Origin: CAVQMB01 sp963713445 | GTDB lineage: Bacteria > Pseudomonadota > Gammaproteobacteria > Competibacterales > Competibacteraceae | Direction of reading: 5' to 3' | Assembly (NCBI GenBank): GCA_963713445.1 | Contig: CAVQMB010000021.1 | Location: forward strand, 1 to 64,000 | DNA: 64,000 nt | Shown: positions 33,791 to 42,274 of the stretch, in pieces | Numbering within the stretch: position 1 is the stretch's first letter | Layout: each line of letters opens with the position of its first letter | Notes under the pieces: generated by a model | What the model was told of the DNA's origin: nothing | Databases searched by the model: none | Seen by the model: only the letters and a program-made list of their open reading frames with translations | Position numbers and translations under genes: made by a program

Positions 33791-34732
33791 ATGTTCACCA
33801 CCCTGCTCAACATTGTCGGGCCGGTCTTCGCCATCCTGGCGCTCGGTTACGGTGCCGCGCGCTGGCGCTTCGTCGACCAGCATACCAGTCAGGGCCTGGC
33901 TCGTTTCGTGTTCAATTTCGCCATCCCGTCGCTGCTGTTTCGCAGCCTGGCCGACGCCCAGCTACCGCCGCAGGTACCGTGGAATCTGTTGCTAAGCTAT
34001 TATCCGGCGGCGCTGACGGTATTCGCGCTGGGGATGGTGGGCAGCCGGCTATTGTGGCACCAGCGCCAGCTCCCGGAACAGGCCATCCGCGGTTTTGCAG
34101 CAGCGTTCTCCAACGCCGTGCTGATGGGCATCCCGCTGGTTCTGACCGCCTTCGGCAACGCCGCGGCACTGCCCCTGTTTCTGCTGATCGCCTTCCACAG
34201 CCCGCTGCTGTTTACCCTGGTGACCACGTTGATCGAATCCGGGCAGGGGCGGCGTGGCGCGGCCTGGCGCATAGCCGGCGATACCGTGCGTGGCTTGCTG
34301 CGCAACCCGATATTCGTCGGCCTGGTGCTGGGGCTCGGCTGGAACCTGCTGGGCCTGAGCCTACCCATAGTGGTCGACCACACGCTCCGGACCCTGGGCC
34401 AGGCGGCGCTGCCGGGTGCACTGTTCGCGATGGGCGCTGCACTGAGCCGCCAGCGGCTGGCCGGGCGGCTCCCGGAGGCCGCCTACCTTGTCCTGCTAAA
34501 GCTGGTGGTACACCCCTTACTGGTCTGGCTGCTGGCCGCGCAGGTGTTTCAGCTACCGACGCTGTGGACCCATGTGGCGGTTTTGCTGGCGGCCATGCCC
34601 AGCGGCATCAACCCATATCTGTTCGCCGAACGCTATCAGGTTGGCGTCGCCACCGTCAGTACCAGCGTCGTGCTGGCCACCGGCCTGGCGATGATCACGG
34701 TGCCCACCATTCTTGCTCTGCTGTTAAGCTGA
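33791..34732 (+). CDS. AEC (auxin efflux carrier) family transporter
   Basis: 313-residue membrane protein with ten or so hydrophobic segments. The N-terminus (LLNIVGPVFAILALGYGAAR) and the FVFNFAIPSLLFRSLA segment are typical; an SNAVLMGIPLVLTAFG segment carries the family asparagine, and LLAAMPSGINPYLFAERYQV is the C-terminal half counterpart. Members export malonate, malate or auxin-like acids; the substrate is not predictable. I chose ATG 33791, where family similarity begins, over earlier in-frame codons. Confidence 0.88.
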   Translation: MFTTLLNIVGPVFAILALGYGAARWRFVDQHTSQGLARFVFNFAIPSLLFRSLADAQLPPQVPWNLLLSYYPAALTVFALGMVGSRLLWHQRQLPEQAIRGFAAAFSNAVLMGIPLVLTAFGNAAALPLFLLIAFHSPLLFTLVTTLIESGQGRRGAAWRIAGDTVRGLLRNPIFVGLVLGLGWNLLGLSLPIVVDHTLRTLGQAALPGALFAMGAALSRQRLAGRLPEAAYLVLLKLVVHPLLVWLLAAQVFQLPTLWTHVAVLLAAMPSGINPYLFAERYQVGVATVSTSVVLATGLAMITVPTILALLLS

Positions 34733-34768
34733 CGGCCTGCACGCAATCCACGACGCTGGGCGACCGCA

Positions 34769-35215
34769 TCAGAACCCGAACACGCTCTGCGTCACCCAGA
34801 TGACCACCGCATAGCGCAGCCCCTTGCCGATACTCACCAGTACCAGGAAAATTCCGAGCCGCACGCCCAACAGGCCCGCCACGACGGTCAACGCATCACC
34901 CCCGACAGGCGCCCATGACAGCAGCAGACTCCAGACGCCATAGCGCTGAAACCAGGCACTGGCGCGATCCAGCTGGCGCCGGCTGACCGGGAACCAACGC
35001 CGGTCCTGCCAATGCCGGAGGTAGCGTGCCAGCCACCAGTTCAACACTGCCCCCGCCGTATTGCCGGCAGTTGCGACCAGCCAAAGATCGAAAGTACCGT
35101 AGCGCGGCAGCGCCAGCAGACCGACCAGTAGTGGCTCCGAGTAGAACGGCAGCAGACTGGCCGCCCCGAACGCGGTGACGAACAACAGCAGGTAGCCGGC
35201 AACGGTGGTTAGCAC
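34769..35215 (-). CDS. YqaA/DedA-family membrane protein
   Basis: 148-residue inner-membrane protein: hydrophobic N-terminus LLLFVTAFGAASLLPFYSEP, then LVATAGNTAGAVLNWWLARY (family motif) and SWAPVGGDALTVVAGLLGVR, ending in two hydrophobic stretches. The family belongs to the DedA/VTT group of membrane proteins. Start GTG 35215 shares a base with the upstream stop (TAGTG), so translation is coupled to the glutamine amidotransferase; this start replaces a longer open frame that would overlap that gene. Confidence 0.85.
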   Translation of the reverse strand: MLTTVAGYLLLFVTAFGAASLLPFYSEPLLVGLLALPRYGTFDLWLVATAGNTAGAVLNWWLARYLRHWQDRRWFPVSRRQLDRASAWFQRYGVWSLLLSWAPVGGDALTVVAGLLGVRLGIFLVLVSIGKGLRYAVVIWVTQSVFGF

Positions 35216-35949
35216 TACAGTGACCACGCCCCGCCGGCACGCGCCGCCGCCACCAGCGCCCGGAAAATGCGGCGCTGGGCACGCCGTTGCGGCAAATATT
35301 CCGGGTGCCATTGCACGCCCAGACAGAACAACCCTGCCTTGCCCTCGAACGCCTGAATCACGCCATCACTATCATAAGCTGAGATTCGAAATCCGGGCGC
35401 CAACTGCTTGACAGCCTGATGATGCAGGCTGTTGGCAAGGGTTTCGGTGGTTCCCATGATCGCCGCCAGCCGGCTGGCGGGTTCGATGACGATCCGTTTC
35501 CGCGGCAACAATGTCCGCCGTAATACCCGGCCCGCAATCAGCTCGGTGAGATCCTGATGCAAGGTGCCACCGTGGAACACATTGATCAGTTGCGATCCCC
35601 GGCAGATACCCAGCACCGGCAACCCCGCTGCCACCGCCTGACCCAGCATCCGCCACTCGAGTTCATCGCGTTCCGGGTCCAGTTTGATTGCCAGGCGGGG
35701 AGCCTCGCCGTAACGCGCTGGGTCGATGTCATCACCGCCGCCGATCACCAGACCATCCAGCGGCCGTGACAGCGCCCGTGAGCTTGCCGTGATACGCTGA
35801 CTGTGAGCACCGGCCAAGCGCAAGGCCTGGCGGGTGAACAACCACGCGGTACGGCCGCCATGGACCGGCCCGGTCACGCCAATCAACGGCACTTTTGAAC
35901 GGGCCACGGTCAGGTCCGACGCAGCCAGGCCCCAGCCCGTTGCGACCAT
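35215..35949 (-). CDS. Peptidase C26 / gamma-glutamyl-GABA hydrolase-like glutamine amidotransferase
   Basis: Class I glutamine amidotransferase of the PuuD type, up to 244 residues. It begins SKVPLIGVTGPVHGGRTAW, has the nucleophile in PVLGICRGSQLINVFHGG and the histidine-glutamate pair in GVQWHPEYL. PuuD relatives cleave gamma-glutamyl amides. The start at 35949 overlaps the amidoligase gene by 40 bases; a start nearer residue 15 is possible. Pairing with an amidoligase suggests formation and hydrolysis of the same gamma-glutamyl-like bond. Confidence 0.88.
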   Translation of the reverse strand: MVATGWGLAASDLTVARSKVPLIGVTGPVHGGRTAWLFTRQALRLAGAHSQRITASSRALSRPLDGLVIGGGDDIDPARYGEAPRLAIKLDPERDELEWRMLGQAVAAGLPVLGICRGSQLINVFHGGTLHQDLTELIAGRVLRRTLLPRKRIVIEPASRLAAIMGTTETLANSLHHQAVKQLAPGFRISAYDSDGVIQAFEGKAGLFCLGVQWHPEYLPQRRAQRRIFRALVAAARAGGAWSL

Positions 35950-36881
35950 TCCGCGAACAGATCACCCCATGGACGGCGTAACAACCGCCGGTAGTCGCGG
36001 CTCATCGCGGCACGTTTGTGAGCATCGGCGGCGAGCGCCTCGACCATGAGCCACGACTGCCACTCATCCGTGAGCCGCCAGTGCGGGTCGCCTACCCGGC
36101 AGTTTGCCAGGCGGTAATGAAAAGTCGGGCGCGCCGTGACACGCGGATCGTCCACCACCGCACGCACTCTCTGGTGATCGAAATAGGCAAACAGCGGGAG
36201 CATATCCAGCGCATGATTGCGGCTGGGATTGTGGACCAGGTAATCATCAATCAGCCGATCGAGATCGGGCGCATAATCCCGTGCCAGGATCAGCTCGACG
36301 TAGGGACGCGCCCACGGCCGGATAAACGGCGTCAGCCGCCGCACCCAGTCAACGTCGAGCCGGCTCAGCAACCAGTCATGCAACAGGGCAAACGCCTGCA
36401 TATGGGCCAGCACAGTCGCACTGTCCAGAGCGGGTGGCTCAGGATTGAAATGTACTCCGAAGGCGTACACCAGTGCATCGTCAGTGCCTCTGGCGCCGGC
36501 GCTTCGTAACGCCACAACCAGCCGGTCGAGTTCGGCCATGCAGTCAAAAGGGAGCGGGCTCGAGATGATCTCGCACGGCGCCAGTTGGCGCGCGAGTGCC
36601 GCCAGCACATCCTCTGACAGCTGCCCCACCATGCCCGGCGCCGGCTCGCCATCGCTCCGTGCCTGCCCGAGCCGCTTCAGCAGCGCGACGTCGACTTCGA
36701 CCCGGAAATCGTCCAGTGCAGTACCCGTCACGTCGATTTCATAATCCGTCCGCGCCCGCAGTGTGCCGCCGAATGTTCGCCGGACCGTCTCGGCCGCCCG
36801 TGCAACCGTCAAGCCGCTGAATTCGATCTCCACCCCGACCCGGCGTTCGCTATGTTCCCGGCCATCGGTGCCAGCCACCAT
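35910..36881 (-). CDS. Putative amidoligase enzyme (glutamine synthetase-like fold)
   Basis: 323 residues. The N-terminus RRVGVEIEFSGLTV carries the metal-binding glutamates typical of COOH-NH2 (amidoligase_2) ligases, followed by DYEIDVTG and FRVEVDVALLKRL, CEIISSPLPFDCMAELDRLV, and FGVHFNPEPPAL with the conserved HFN-type motif. The second half has helices with RPWARPYVELILARDYAPD. Family members are predicted to ligate amino acids or peptides through amide bonds and are often encoded beside class I glutamine amidotransferases, as here. The substrate is unknown. First gene of a three-gene unit. Confidence 0.8.
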   Translation of the reverse strand: MVAGTDGREHSERRVGVEIEFSGLTVARAAETVRRTFGGTLRARTDYEIDVTGTALDDFRVEVDVALLKRLGQARSDGEPAPGMVGQLSEDVLAALARQLAPCEIISSPLPFDCMAELDRLVVALRSAGARGTDDALVYAFGVHFNPEPPALDSATVLAHMQAFALLHDWLLSRLDVDWVRRLTPFIRPWARPYVELILARDYAPDLDRLIDDYLVHNPSRNHALDMLPLFAYFDHQRVRAVVDDPRVTARPTFHYRLANCRVGDPHWRLTDEWQSWLMVEALAADAHKRAAMSRDYRRLLRRPWGDLFAEWSQRAGAWLRRT

Positions 36882-37031
36882 GATGCCTCCACTGAGAGTC
36901 CTGATGTACCATTATGCGGTATAGGACAATGCCCGCGGGCAGCGAACACCCGTCTGATCTTCGCAAACGGCTTTCTGATGGACCTGCAGCATGCCATCAT
37001 GCGAGTCCATCGAGCGCAGGAGCAAGCAACC

Positions 37032-37112
37032 ATGAACCTACCCGGCCACGCTCAGGTCGTCGTGATCGGCGGCGCCAGCACCTTGTATCACCTGAGCCAG
37101 CTCCGCGGCGCT
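37032..37112 (+). pseudogene. Remnant of an FAD-dependent oxidoreductase N-terminus
   Basis: ATG at 37032 starts MNLPGHAQVVVIGGASTLYHLSQL-like reading (first part MNLPGHAQVVVIGG, then STLYHLSQLRGAD). This is the start of a sarcosine/dimethylglycine dehydrogenase-like FAD protein: the Rossmann motif GGG..G has lost several residues and the homology stops after about 27 residues, where the cupin gene ends on the other strand. It appears to be a deletion scar. Only the short N-terminus supports this, so confidence is limited. Confidence 0.4.
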
Positions 37113-37114
37113 GA

Positions 37115-37495
37115 TCAGACCCACACGGTTTCGGCGTCCTGGTAGCAGGCGGGGTCGAACCGCGGGCTACAGATGGCCAGAAACACCAGGTCGCCATCAC
37201 CGTGGTTGGCGATGCGCTGACGACAGCCGGGTGGAATCAGCACCACATCGCCTGCCACCACCCGGGTTGCGGGCGCGTCACCCACCTCCACCCGACCCTC
37301 GCCGCTCAGTATCAGATAACGTTCGGTGATGCCGCGCAGGCGGTGCCAGCGGGTCGTGACGCCCGGCAGCACCCGTGCCCGGGCGATGGACACCGCGGGA
37401 TCAGCGGGTCCGTTGGACAACTCGGTGATGTAACAGCCTTCCTCGGAGAAAAAAAACTCCGCGGCGTCCGCATTGCGCAAAACGATCGGTTTCAT
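37115..37495 (-). CDS. Small cupin-domain protein
   Basis: 126-residue single cupin. The core reads TTRWHRLRGITERYLILSGE, then RVEVGDAPATRVVAGDVVLI and PPGCRQRIANHGDGDLVFLA, placing His and Glu in the usual metal positions. The C-terminus FDPACYQDAE is common in cupins linked to sugar or amino-acid enzymes. ATG 37495 lies 8 bases after the last permease stop, so it is the final gene of the Dpp-type operon. Confidence 0.85.
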   Translation of the reverse strand: MKPIVLRNADAAEFFFSEEGCYITELSNGPADPAVSIARARVLPGVTTRWHRLRGITERYLILSGEGRVEVGDAPATRVVAGDVVLIPPGCRQRIANHGDGDLVFLAICSPRFDPACYQDAETVWV

Positions 37496-37503
37496 CGCGA
37501 CGC

Positions 37504-38418
37504 TCACAATGTGCTGCCGCGCACGTCCAGCACGTCGCGCAGCGCATCGCCCAGGAAGTTGATGCTGAGTACGGTCAGCACGATGGTCAGCCCCGGGAAC
37601 ACGCCCAGCCACCAAGCCTGCGAAATGAAGTCGCGGGCCTCGCTCAGGATCAAGCCCCAGGTCGGCGTGTCGACGTCGACCCCAAGCCCCAGAAACGACA
37701 GGGTGGCCTCCGCCAGAATGGCATAAGACACGCTCACCGTGGCCTGCACGATCAGTGGCGCAGTGGCGTTGGGCAGGATGTGACGCAGCATGATGCGCCA
37801 GTCGGACGCGCCGATGGTGCGGGCCGCGGCGACGTATTGTTCTTCTTTGATGGTCAATACCATGCCACGGGTGATACGCGCGAAATCATCCAGAAACGCC
37901 AGTGAGATCGCCACGATGACGTTGCTGAGGCCGGTGCCGAACACCGCCACCAGGTAAACCGCGATCAGGAAGTTGGGGAATGCCCATTGCAGGTCGATGT
38001 AACGCATGATGATGGTGTCCAGCCAGCCACCGTAGTAGCCGGCCATCAGCCCCAGCAACACGCCTGCCAGTAGCGAGATGGCCACCGTTGACAGGCCGAC
38101 GAACAGCGACACCCGGGTGCCAAAGATGATCCGGCTGAGCAGGTCACGGCCGAGGTCGTCGGTGCCTAGCGGATGCGCCAGCGACGGCGGCGACAGCATG
38201 CTGTACATCATGGCGTTGGGATCATACGGCGTCAGCCAGGGTGCCAGTATCGCAGCCACGATCAATACCGTCAGCACGGTCAGCCCCACCAGCGCCTTCT
38301 TCTCCGCCAGTAGCAAGCGCCAGCGGCCCGGCTGGCGCGGCGGCGCGAGTGCGCCGTCGGTGGGTTCCAGCACACTGGCGTCGCTGATGCTGCTCATCTC
38401 ACGAACCCCATCGGTCAT
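37504..38418 (-). CDS. Dipeptide/oligopeptide ABC transporter permease (DppC type)
   Basis: 304-residue inner-membrane permease. After a soluble N-terminus comes one membrane segment (ALVGLTVLTVLIVAAILAPWL), then HPLGTDDLGRDLLSRIIFGT, the DppC signature, and the later membrane part. The EAA loop is AARTIGASDWRIMLRHILPN. It overlaps the DppB-type permease by 4 bases (ATGA). Confidence 0.92.
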   Translation of the reverse strand: MTDGVREMSSISDASVLEPTDGALAPPRQPGRWRLLLAEKKALVGLTVLTVLIVAAILAPWLTPYDPNAMMYSMLSPPSLAHPLGTDDLGRDLLSRIIFGTRVSLFVGLSTVAISLLAGVLLGLMAGYYGGWLDTIIMRYIDLQWAFPNFLIAVYLVAVFGTGLSNVIVAISLAFLDDFARITRGMVLTIKEEQYVAAARTIGASDWRIMLRHILPNATAPLIVQATVSVSYAILAEATLSFLGLGVDVDTPTWGLILSEARDFISQAWWLGVFPGLTIVLTVLSINFLGDALRDVLDVRGSTL

Positions 38419-39362
38419 TGGTCGTAACGAATGCGCGGATCGATCACCCCGTAGAGTAGATCGACCAGCAGGTTGGCGGAGACAAAGATGGCTGAAATCA
38501 CCAGGATAGCGCCCTGTACCACTGGGTAGTCACGGTTGAGGATGCCCTGGATCAACGCCCGGCCAAGTCCTTTAATGGCAAATACGTTTTCCACAACCAC
38601 CGTCTGCGACATCAATAGCGCGAAGGCGATGCCCATGACCGTAACCACCGGAATCAGCGCATTCGGCAGTGCATGCACGAAGATAAGGGTGCGCTCATTC
38701 AGCCCTTTGGCGCGCGCCACCCGCATGTAGTCGGTGCTCAGCACTTCCAGCATGGCCGAGCGGATCATCCGGGCGATGATGGCCGAAAATGCGGTGCCGG
38801 CTGTAATCGCGGGCAGTATCAGTCGTTCCAGCCACGGCCAGAAGCCGACGGACAGTGAGACATAGCCCAACGCCGGCAGCCAGTGCAGGTTGGCCGCAAA
38901 GATGATGATCAGGATGATGCCGAGCCAGAAGTCCGGCATGCTAAGCCCCAGAAATGCCACCAGAGTCACCGCATGGTCAGTGGCGGTATTCTTCTTCAAT
39001 GCCGAAAGGATGCCGGCCGGTACAGAGATCAGCAGGGCGACGAAAAACGACAAGGTGGCCAGTGACAGCGTCCGCGGCAGCGCCTGCAGGATGATCTCAC
39101 TGACCGGTGTCTTGCTGCCGTAGATCGAGGCGCCGAAGTTGCCATGGAGCACATGGCCCAGGTAAACGAAATATTGCATGTACAGCGGCTGGTCCAGCCC
39201 ATACTGATGCCGCAGAATATCGGCGACCGATGGATCGACATCGAACAGCATCGCAGCCAGCGGATCCCCGGGAACGATGCGCAGCATGAAGAACACCAGC
39301 GTGGCCACCGCCCACATGACGATAAGGCCACCCAGCAGCCGGCGCAGAAAGTAACGGGTCAT
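38415..39362 (-). CDS. Dipeptide/oligopeptide ABC transporter permease (DppB type)
   Basis: 315-residue permease. Typical N-terminus MTRYFLRRLLGGLIVMWAVA and FFMLRIVPGDPLAAMLF, then YGLDQPLYMQYFVYLGHVLH, GNFGASIYGSKTPVSEIILQ, and the EAA loop ARAKGLNERTLIFVHALPNA. Six membrane segments are expected. It follows the binding-protein gene after a 58-base gap containing a hairpin. Confidence 0.92.
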   Translation of the reverse strand: MTRYFLRRLLGGLIVMWAVATLVFFMLRIVPGDPLAAMLFDVDPSVADILRHQYGLDQPLYMQYFVYLGHVLHGNFGASIYGSKTPVSEIILQALPRTLSLATLSFFVALLISVPAGILSALKKNTATDHAVTLVAFLGLSMPDFWLGIILIIIFAANLHWLPALGYVSLSVGFWPWLERLILPAITAGTAFSAIIARMIRSAMLEVLSTDYMRVARAKGLNERTLIFVHALPNALIPVVTVMGIAFALLMSQTVVVENVFAIKGLGRALIQGILNRDYPVVQGAILVISAIFVSANLLVDLLYGVIDPRIRYDQ

Positions 39363-39381
39363 AAATCTCGGCCTGACAATG

Positions 39382-39411
39382 GGTCACCCGCCCCGAATGG
39401 AACGGGTGACC
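39382..39411 (-). promoter_or_regulatory. Intercistronic stem-loop between binding protein and DppB permease
   Basis: GGTCACCCG (39382-39390) pairs with CGGGTGACC (39403-39411), a perfect 9-base stem. It sits just after the binding-protein stop, the same position as the hairpin in the other ABC operon of this window, and should favour higher binding-protein levels. Confidence 0.6.
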
Positions 39412-39420
39412 GCACGGCGG

Positions 39421-41217
39421 TTAACTGCTGATTGTGGTCCGGTCCAGGTCCACCAGCCCCGGTATGCGGCTCACCTTGGGATAGTGCACCCGCTTGTTGT
39501 GCACCAGCACATCGACCGGGTGATACAGAAACGCACAGGCCACCTTGTCCGAAGTGATCCTATTGGCCTGCTGCACCAGCGCCTTGCGTTTCTTCAGGTC
39601 GGTCTCCTGCTGTTCCTGATCGGTCAGCGAATCGACCTGCTTGTCCGAGAAGTAGCCGAACGGGTACTTGGACTTGTCCCGCTTGGGTCCGTTGAACTTG
39701 GAGCTGGTCTGCATCCAGTCGACCAACCCGTCATCGGGGTCATAGTCACCACCGCTGCCGATCCGCAGCAAGTGCCAGTTCATCGAGTCGAAGTCGTCGA
39801 TCAAAACCGGGAAATCCTTGGTCAGCAGCTTCACCTTAATACCCAGATTACGGCGCAGTATATCGGCAATAATCAGCGACTCGCGGCGATTGGACGGAAT
39901 GGTCTCCAGGTGCAGCTCGGGGAACCCCTTGCCGTTGGGATAACCGGCGGCGGCCAGCAACCGGCGGGCTTCTTTGAGGTCGAAGCGCTGGTTACTGGTT
40001 TTGGCCAGATCGCTATCGTAGTAATACGCCATGGCCGGATTGATCGAACCGAAAGCCTCCACCCCGCGGCCGAACTGCGCCTGCTTGAGGTAACGGCCCC
40101 GGTCCAGCGCCTTGGCAATGGCGAGCCGTACCATGAAACCTTTTTCCTTCATCAGTTCGGACAGGGGCTTGTTAAAGTCGGTTACCTTGAACGGCTCCTT
40201 CCAGGGGTTGATCCAGAGGCTCTGGAAGCCGGGGCCTGGAACAATGCTCACCACCAGATCCGGATTCTTCTCGAACCGCCCCACCAGTTGCGGTGCCACC
40301 GGATTACCGCCAATAAGCTGGATGTCGCCGGCCTCCATCGCCGCGGCCAGCGGTTCGGCATCAATGATGGGCTGGATCACCACCTTGTCCAGCTTGGGCC
40401 GCTCCGGATCGTAGTAGTGTTCGAACTTTTCCAGTGTCAGCCCCTGGCCAAGCTTGTGTTCCGTCACCCGGAACGGCCCGGTACCCACCGGCATGAGACC
40501 ATACTTGGCTGCACCCATCTTTTCCAACGCGCCACGGCTCACGATGGTCATGGCCCGACCGCTGGCCCGTTCCAGGGTCTTGACGAGGAATGAGGCCTGG
40601 GGCGCACTGAGCTTGAACTTGACGGTATAGTCGTCAACCTTGATCACGTCAGCGACGTTGTGCAGCACCCGGTACTCGATGGACTTCTTCGGATCTTTGG
40701 AACGCTGGTAGGTATAGAGCACATCATCGGCGGTGAATTTGTCACCGTTGTGGAAGGTGACGCCCTTGCGCAGCTTGAACACCCATTCCTTACCATCCGC
40801 GGAAACCGTCCAGGACTCGGCCAGGTCGCCCTCCGCGATGAGTTGGTTGTTGATATGGGTAAGCCCGCTCAGCACATTCGAAGTGATCTGGAACTCCAGC
40901 ACCTGGTTGATCTGCGCCGGATCGAGCGTTCGGATCTCGCCGACCCCCGCCCAGCCGCACTGCAATACCCCGCCGCGGGTCGCTGCCTCGGCTGGCGGGA
41001 TGGCGCTGCCAGTGGGTAGCAGATGATACAGCGACAGGGTGCCGGAGGCAGCCAGCAGCCGCAGCACGCTGCGCCTGCTAAGGCGTGGTCCCGACAAGTC
41101 GTCTCGGGTAAGGCCGAACAGCGGATCCTTGGCATCAAAGTCATGAGCTTCGCGCAGTTCGTCCTTGATCCGCTGCTGATCGGCGGCCGGTAATGCTTTC
41201 AGGTACTTATCGAACAT
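39421..41217 (-). CDS. ABC transporter substrate-binding protein (family 5), Tat-exported
   Basis: 598-residue periplasmic binding protein of the oligopeptide/dipeptide family. After about 45 soluble residues there is a twin-arginine motif SRRSVLRLLAASGTLSLYHL, so export is by Tat after folding. The body has SGLTHINNQLIAEGDLAESW, the family stretch WVFKLRKGVTFHNGDKFTAD and LPVGTGPFR-like MPVGTGPFRVTEH. ATG 41217 has a strong site (CAGGAGGAGCAC). The ligand, a peptide, opine or other compound, cannot be deduced. Confidence 0.9.
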   Translation of the reverse strand: MFDKYLKALPAADQQRIKDELREAHDFDAKDPLFGLTRDDLSGPRLSRRSVLRLLAASGTLSLYHLLPTGSAIPPAEAATRGGVLQCGWAGVGEIRTLDPAQINQVLEFQITSNVLSGLTHINNQLIAEGDLAESWTVSADGKEWVFKLRKGVTFHNGDKFTADDVLYTYQRSKDPKKSIEYRVLHNVADVIKVDDYTVKFKLSAPQASFLVKTLERASGRAMTIVSRGALEKMGAAKYGLMPVGTGPFRVTEHKLGQGLTLEKFEHYYDPERPKLDKVVIQPIIDAEPLAAAMEAGDIQLIGGNPVAPQLVGRFEKNPDLVVSIVPGPGFQSLWINPWKEPFKVTDFNKPLSELMKEKGFMVRLAIAKALDRGRYLKQAQFGRGVEAFGSINPAMAYYYDSDLAKTSNQRFDLKEARRLLAAAGYPNGKGFPELHLETIPSNRRESLIIADILRRNLGIKVKLLTKDFPVLIDDFDSMNWHLLRIGSGGDYDPDDGLVDWMQTSSKFNGPKRDKSKYPFGYFSDKQVDSLTDQEQQETDLKKRKALVQQANRITSDKVACAFLYHPVDVLVHNKRVHYPKVSRIPGLVDLDRTTISS

Positions 41218-41254
41218 CGGTAGTGCTCCTCCTGGTGACGCAGGGTCCGGGATA

Positions 41255-42274
41255 TCAGCGGTCGACTTCAGTACAGGCCACCCAGTGGCCAGCACGCAGT
41301 TCGCGCAGTGCCGGACTGTGCTGGCGACAGCGGTCGACAGCCAGCGGACAGCGCGGGTGAAACACACACCCAGGTGGAGGTGCCAGCGGACTCGGCAACT
41401 CACCCTTGATCGGTTGTTCCGGGCGCTGCTGCTCGATCACCGGGTCCGGTACCGGGACCGATGCCAGCAGGCCGCGAGTGTAAGGATGCAGCGGTTCGGC
41501 GAACAGCGGATCGCTGTCAGCCATTTCAACGATCCGGCCCAGATACATCACCGCCACCCGCTGGCACAGGTGGCGCACGACGCTCAGATCGTGACCAATG
41601 AACAGATAGGTCAGCCCCAGTTCAACCCGAAGCTCTTCCAGCAGATTGACGATCTGCGCCTGTATCGATACGTCCAGCGCCGAAACCGCCTCGTCGCAGA
41701 CGATGAAATCCGGCCGTAACGCCAGCGCGCGCGCGATCCCGACCCGCTGACGCTGGCCGCCGCTCATTTCGTGCGGAAACCGTTCGGTCAATGCCGCCGG
41801 AAGACCGCACAGTTCCAGCAACTCCCGCACCTCGCGCCGGCGCGTCGGCCGGTCCGCGGCGATATTGTGGATCAGCAATGGCTCGCCGACGATCTCGCCC
41901 ACTGTCATGCGTGGATTGAGCGAGCTGTAAGGATCCTGGAACACCGCCTGGACGCGGCGCCGGAAGCCGGCCGTCGCGGCGCGATCAAGTGTGCCGATGT
42001 CGGCCCCGTCGAACCGGATGCTGCCGCCACTGGGAGACTCCAGCTTGAGCAGACAGCGACCGATAGTGGTCTTGCCACAACCCGATTCACCGACCAGCCC
42101 CAGCGTCTCGCCGCGGCGGATGCTGAAACTCACACCGTCAACCGCCTTGACCTGACCTACAACCCGCCGCAGGAAAGCACCGCGGGTAACCGGAAAATGC
42201 TTCTTAAGCTCAGCCACCTCGACCAGGGTATCGGTTGCAACGACCGGCGACACCGCTTCGGCGACGGCGCTCAT
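41255..42274 (-). CDS. Oligopeptide ABC transporter ATP-binding protein (DppF/OppF type)
   Basis: 339-residue ATPase. Walker A GESGCGKTT, Q-loop VFQDPYSSLNPRMTVGEIVG, signature MSGGQRQR, Walker B FIVCDEAVSALDVSIQAQI, and the C-terminal oligopeptide extension with a cysteine site for an iron-sulfur cluster (PPGCVFHPRCPLAVDRCRQH). It overlaps the DppD-type gene by 4 bases. Confidence 0.93.
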   Translation of the reverse strand: MSAVAEAVSPVVATDTLVEVAELKKHFPVTRGAFLRRVVGQVKAVDGVSFSIRRGETLGLVGESGCGKTTIGRCLLKLESPSGGSIRFDGADIGTLDRAATAGFRRRVQAVFQDPYSSLNPRMTVGEIVGEPLLIHNIAADRPTRRREVRELLELCGLPAALTERFPHEMSGGQRQRVGIARALALRPDFIVCDEAVSALDVSIQAQIVNLLEELRVELGLTYLFIGHDLSVVRHLCQRVAVMYLGRIVEMADSDPLFAEPLHPYTRGLLASVPVPDPVIEQQRPEQPIKGELPSPLAPPPGCVFHPRCPLAVDRCRQHSPALRELRAGHWVACTEVDR

